Shown one piece after another: positions 5,596 through 6,490 of a stretch of DNA of 6,490 nucleotides. Origin of the DNA: Tannerellaceae bacterium (GTDB taxonomy: Bacteria; Bacteroidota; Bacteroidia; Bacteroidales; Tannerellaceae); assembly GCA_031267205.1 (NCBI GenBank), contig JAIRZN010000033.1, forward strand, positions 1 through 6,490, in the 5' to 3' direction. A program made the translations under genes and the position numbers. Within the stretch, counting starts at the first letter, position 1. Every line of letters starts with the position of its first letter. The notes beneath the pieces were generated by a model. The model saw nothing but the letters and a program-made list of their open reading frames with translations. It was not told the DNA's origin and did not search any database.

Positions 5596-6490
5596 GAGGA
5601 CGTCGCCTTCCACAGGTACGTATTCCTCGCTTTTCTTGTTCAGTTTGTAGAGATTTTTTACCCTCATACCATATTTCTGCGAGATGCTATGCATTGATTC
5701 GCCTATCTGCACCACGTGGTCGTAGTCGGGCTTCGCAGCTTTTGTCTTCTTCTTCTCAAGGTATATAATGTCGCCTTTCCGCAGGGGGAAATCCTCAGGC
5801 ATTTCGTTGAACAGCATTATCTCGTCGACGGTCAAGCCGGTATCTTCCACGAGGCGGCCGAAATTATCGTCGTCGACAGCATAGATGTAATCCAGTCCGC
5901 CCGTGTTTTGCACCGGACGCTTGACGATGAACGGCGGCTGCTTTTCTTTCTTAGCCTTCTTCTTGACTGCCGACTTCTCCGCCTTCGCTTCCTTCATCGC
6001 AGCCTTGCCCCCGTCGTAGCGGTAAAGTTGGTAATCCTCAATCAATTTAATCAGCCGGTTCGCGTAAGCGGGATCGGTCGCGTAGCCCGATTGCTGCAAG
6101 CCTTTGGCCCAGCCGCGATAGTCTTTGGGGTTTAGGTTGAATAAATTAGCATATCTCGGCCGCCCCGCGAGAAATAGCGAATGATCCTCGTAGGAATCCC
6201 CTACGCTGTTGTATTTGCGGAAGCACTCGTTCTTAGCATCGTCGTCGAAATAAACTTTGCCGCCGCGCCATTCCGTGTTGCACTTGATACCGAAGTGGTT
6301 GTTCGATTTCCTGGCGAGTTCGCTCCGGCCCGCCCCCGATTCCAGCAAACCCTGCGCGAGAGTGATGCTGGCCGGTACGCCGTGCTTTTCCTCTTGAGCG
6401 ACGGCCATGGCGGAGTATTGTTTGACATATTCCGCGTAGGCGGGGTTATTCGACTGGGCTTTGCACAGGATATGCGCCCAAAGCAGCATC
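5584..6490 (-). CDS. secreted glucosaminidase (FlgJ/LytG-like) with two LysM-like segments, 5' end cut off
   Basis: This protein probably cleaves peptidoglycan glycan strands in the periplasm, during growth or separation. Numbering from the Met at 6489, the glucosaminidase domain spans about 18-155: ITLAQGLLESGAGRSELA carries the likely catalytic Glu50, followed by NNHFGIKC, an FRKY-x-SYEDHSLFL segment, and GYATDPAYANRLIKLIEDY, all typical of the family. A lysine-rich linker follows (about 160-186). A degenerate LysM-like segment covers about 202-245 and ends in LRKGDIIYL. A clearer LysM (about 256-301) begins HVVQIGESMHSISQKYG and runs to the C-terminus, where it would bind peptidoglycan. 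The first residues (LLWAHILCKAQS) look like the end of a signal-peptide core with a cleavage site near KAQ, but no basic N-region is seen. The true start therefore probably lies a few codons beyond the right edge. The gene converges on the dipeptidase gene with a 42-base gap. Confidence 0.92.
   Translation of the reverse strand, partial: MLLWAHILCKAQSNNPAYAEYVKQYSAMAVAQEEKHGVPASITLAQGLLESGAGRSELARKSNNHFGIKCNTEWRGGKVYFDDDAKNECFRKYNSVGDSYEDHSLFLAGRPRYANLFNLNPKDYRGWAKGLQQSGYATDPAYANRLIKLIEDYQLYRYDGGKAAMKEAKAEKSAVKKKAKKEKQPPFIVKRPVQNTGGLDYIYAVDDDNFGRLVEDTGLTVDEIMLFNEMPEDFPLRKGDIIYLEKKKTKAAKPDYDHVVQIGESMHSISQKYGMRVKNLYKLNKKSEEYVPVEGDVLRLR

Noticed and set aside
5716..6135. Forward open frame opposite the glucosaminidase gene
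   Set aside because: Shadow of a clearly conserved reverse-strand gene; its translation has no recognisable features.

Overview
The window looks like a piece of a chromosome from the phylum Bacteroidota, probably order Bacteroidales. The evidence is indirect. Gene starts lack a clear Shine-Dalgarno sequence and follow A-rich leaders, spacers are AT-rich while genes are close to GC-balanced, one candidate promoter has the Bacteroides-type TTTG / TA-n-TTTG form, and the first and last genes read like the usual Bacteroidales versions of their families. I could run no database search, so the taxonomy is an inference.

Layout. Bases 1-275 are a mostly non-coding leader; its first 142 bases stay open in one forward frame and could be the tail of an upstream gene. 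A complete gene for a B12-dependent (class II) ribonucleotide reductase follows (276-2810). After an AT-rich spacer of 57 bases come three tightly packed forward genes: a RidA/YjgF-family protein (2868-3335), a fold-type III PLP enzyme of the D-threonine aldolase/D-serine dehydratase family (3332-4447, 4-base overlap), and an M19 (renal-type) dipeptidase (4459-5541, 11-base gap). Converging on them from the right is a secreted glucosaminidase with two LysM-like segments (5584 to beyond the right edge), whose start lies outside the window.

How the genes could work together. The reductase makes deoxynucleotides and seems unrelated to the rest. The RidA, PLP-enzyme and dipeptidase genes form a plausible catabolic unit. 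The M19 enzyme would split dipeptides, a family known to accept a D-residue at the C-terminal position. The PLP enzyme would act on the released D-hydroxy-amino acid. RidA would hydrolyse the reactive enamine/imine product to a keto acid and ammonia. The PLP enzyme carries a His-x-Cys metal motif, as reported for eukaryotic-type D-serine dehydratase, rather than the His-x-Asp reported for D-threonine aldolases. This favours dehydration, the chemistry that creates a RidA substrate. I consider this gene set the most interesting feature of the window, although each family is well known. I saw no mobile element, CRISPR array, tRNA, rRNA or broken gene.
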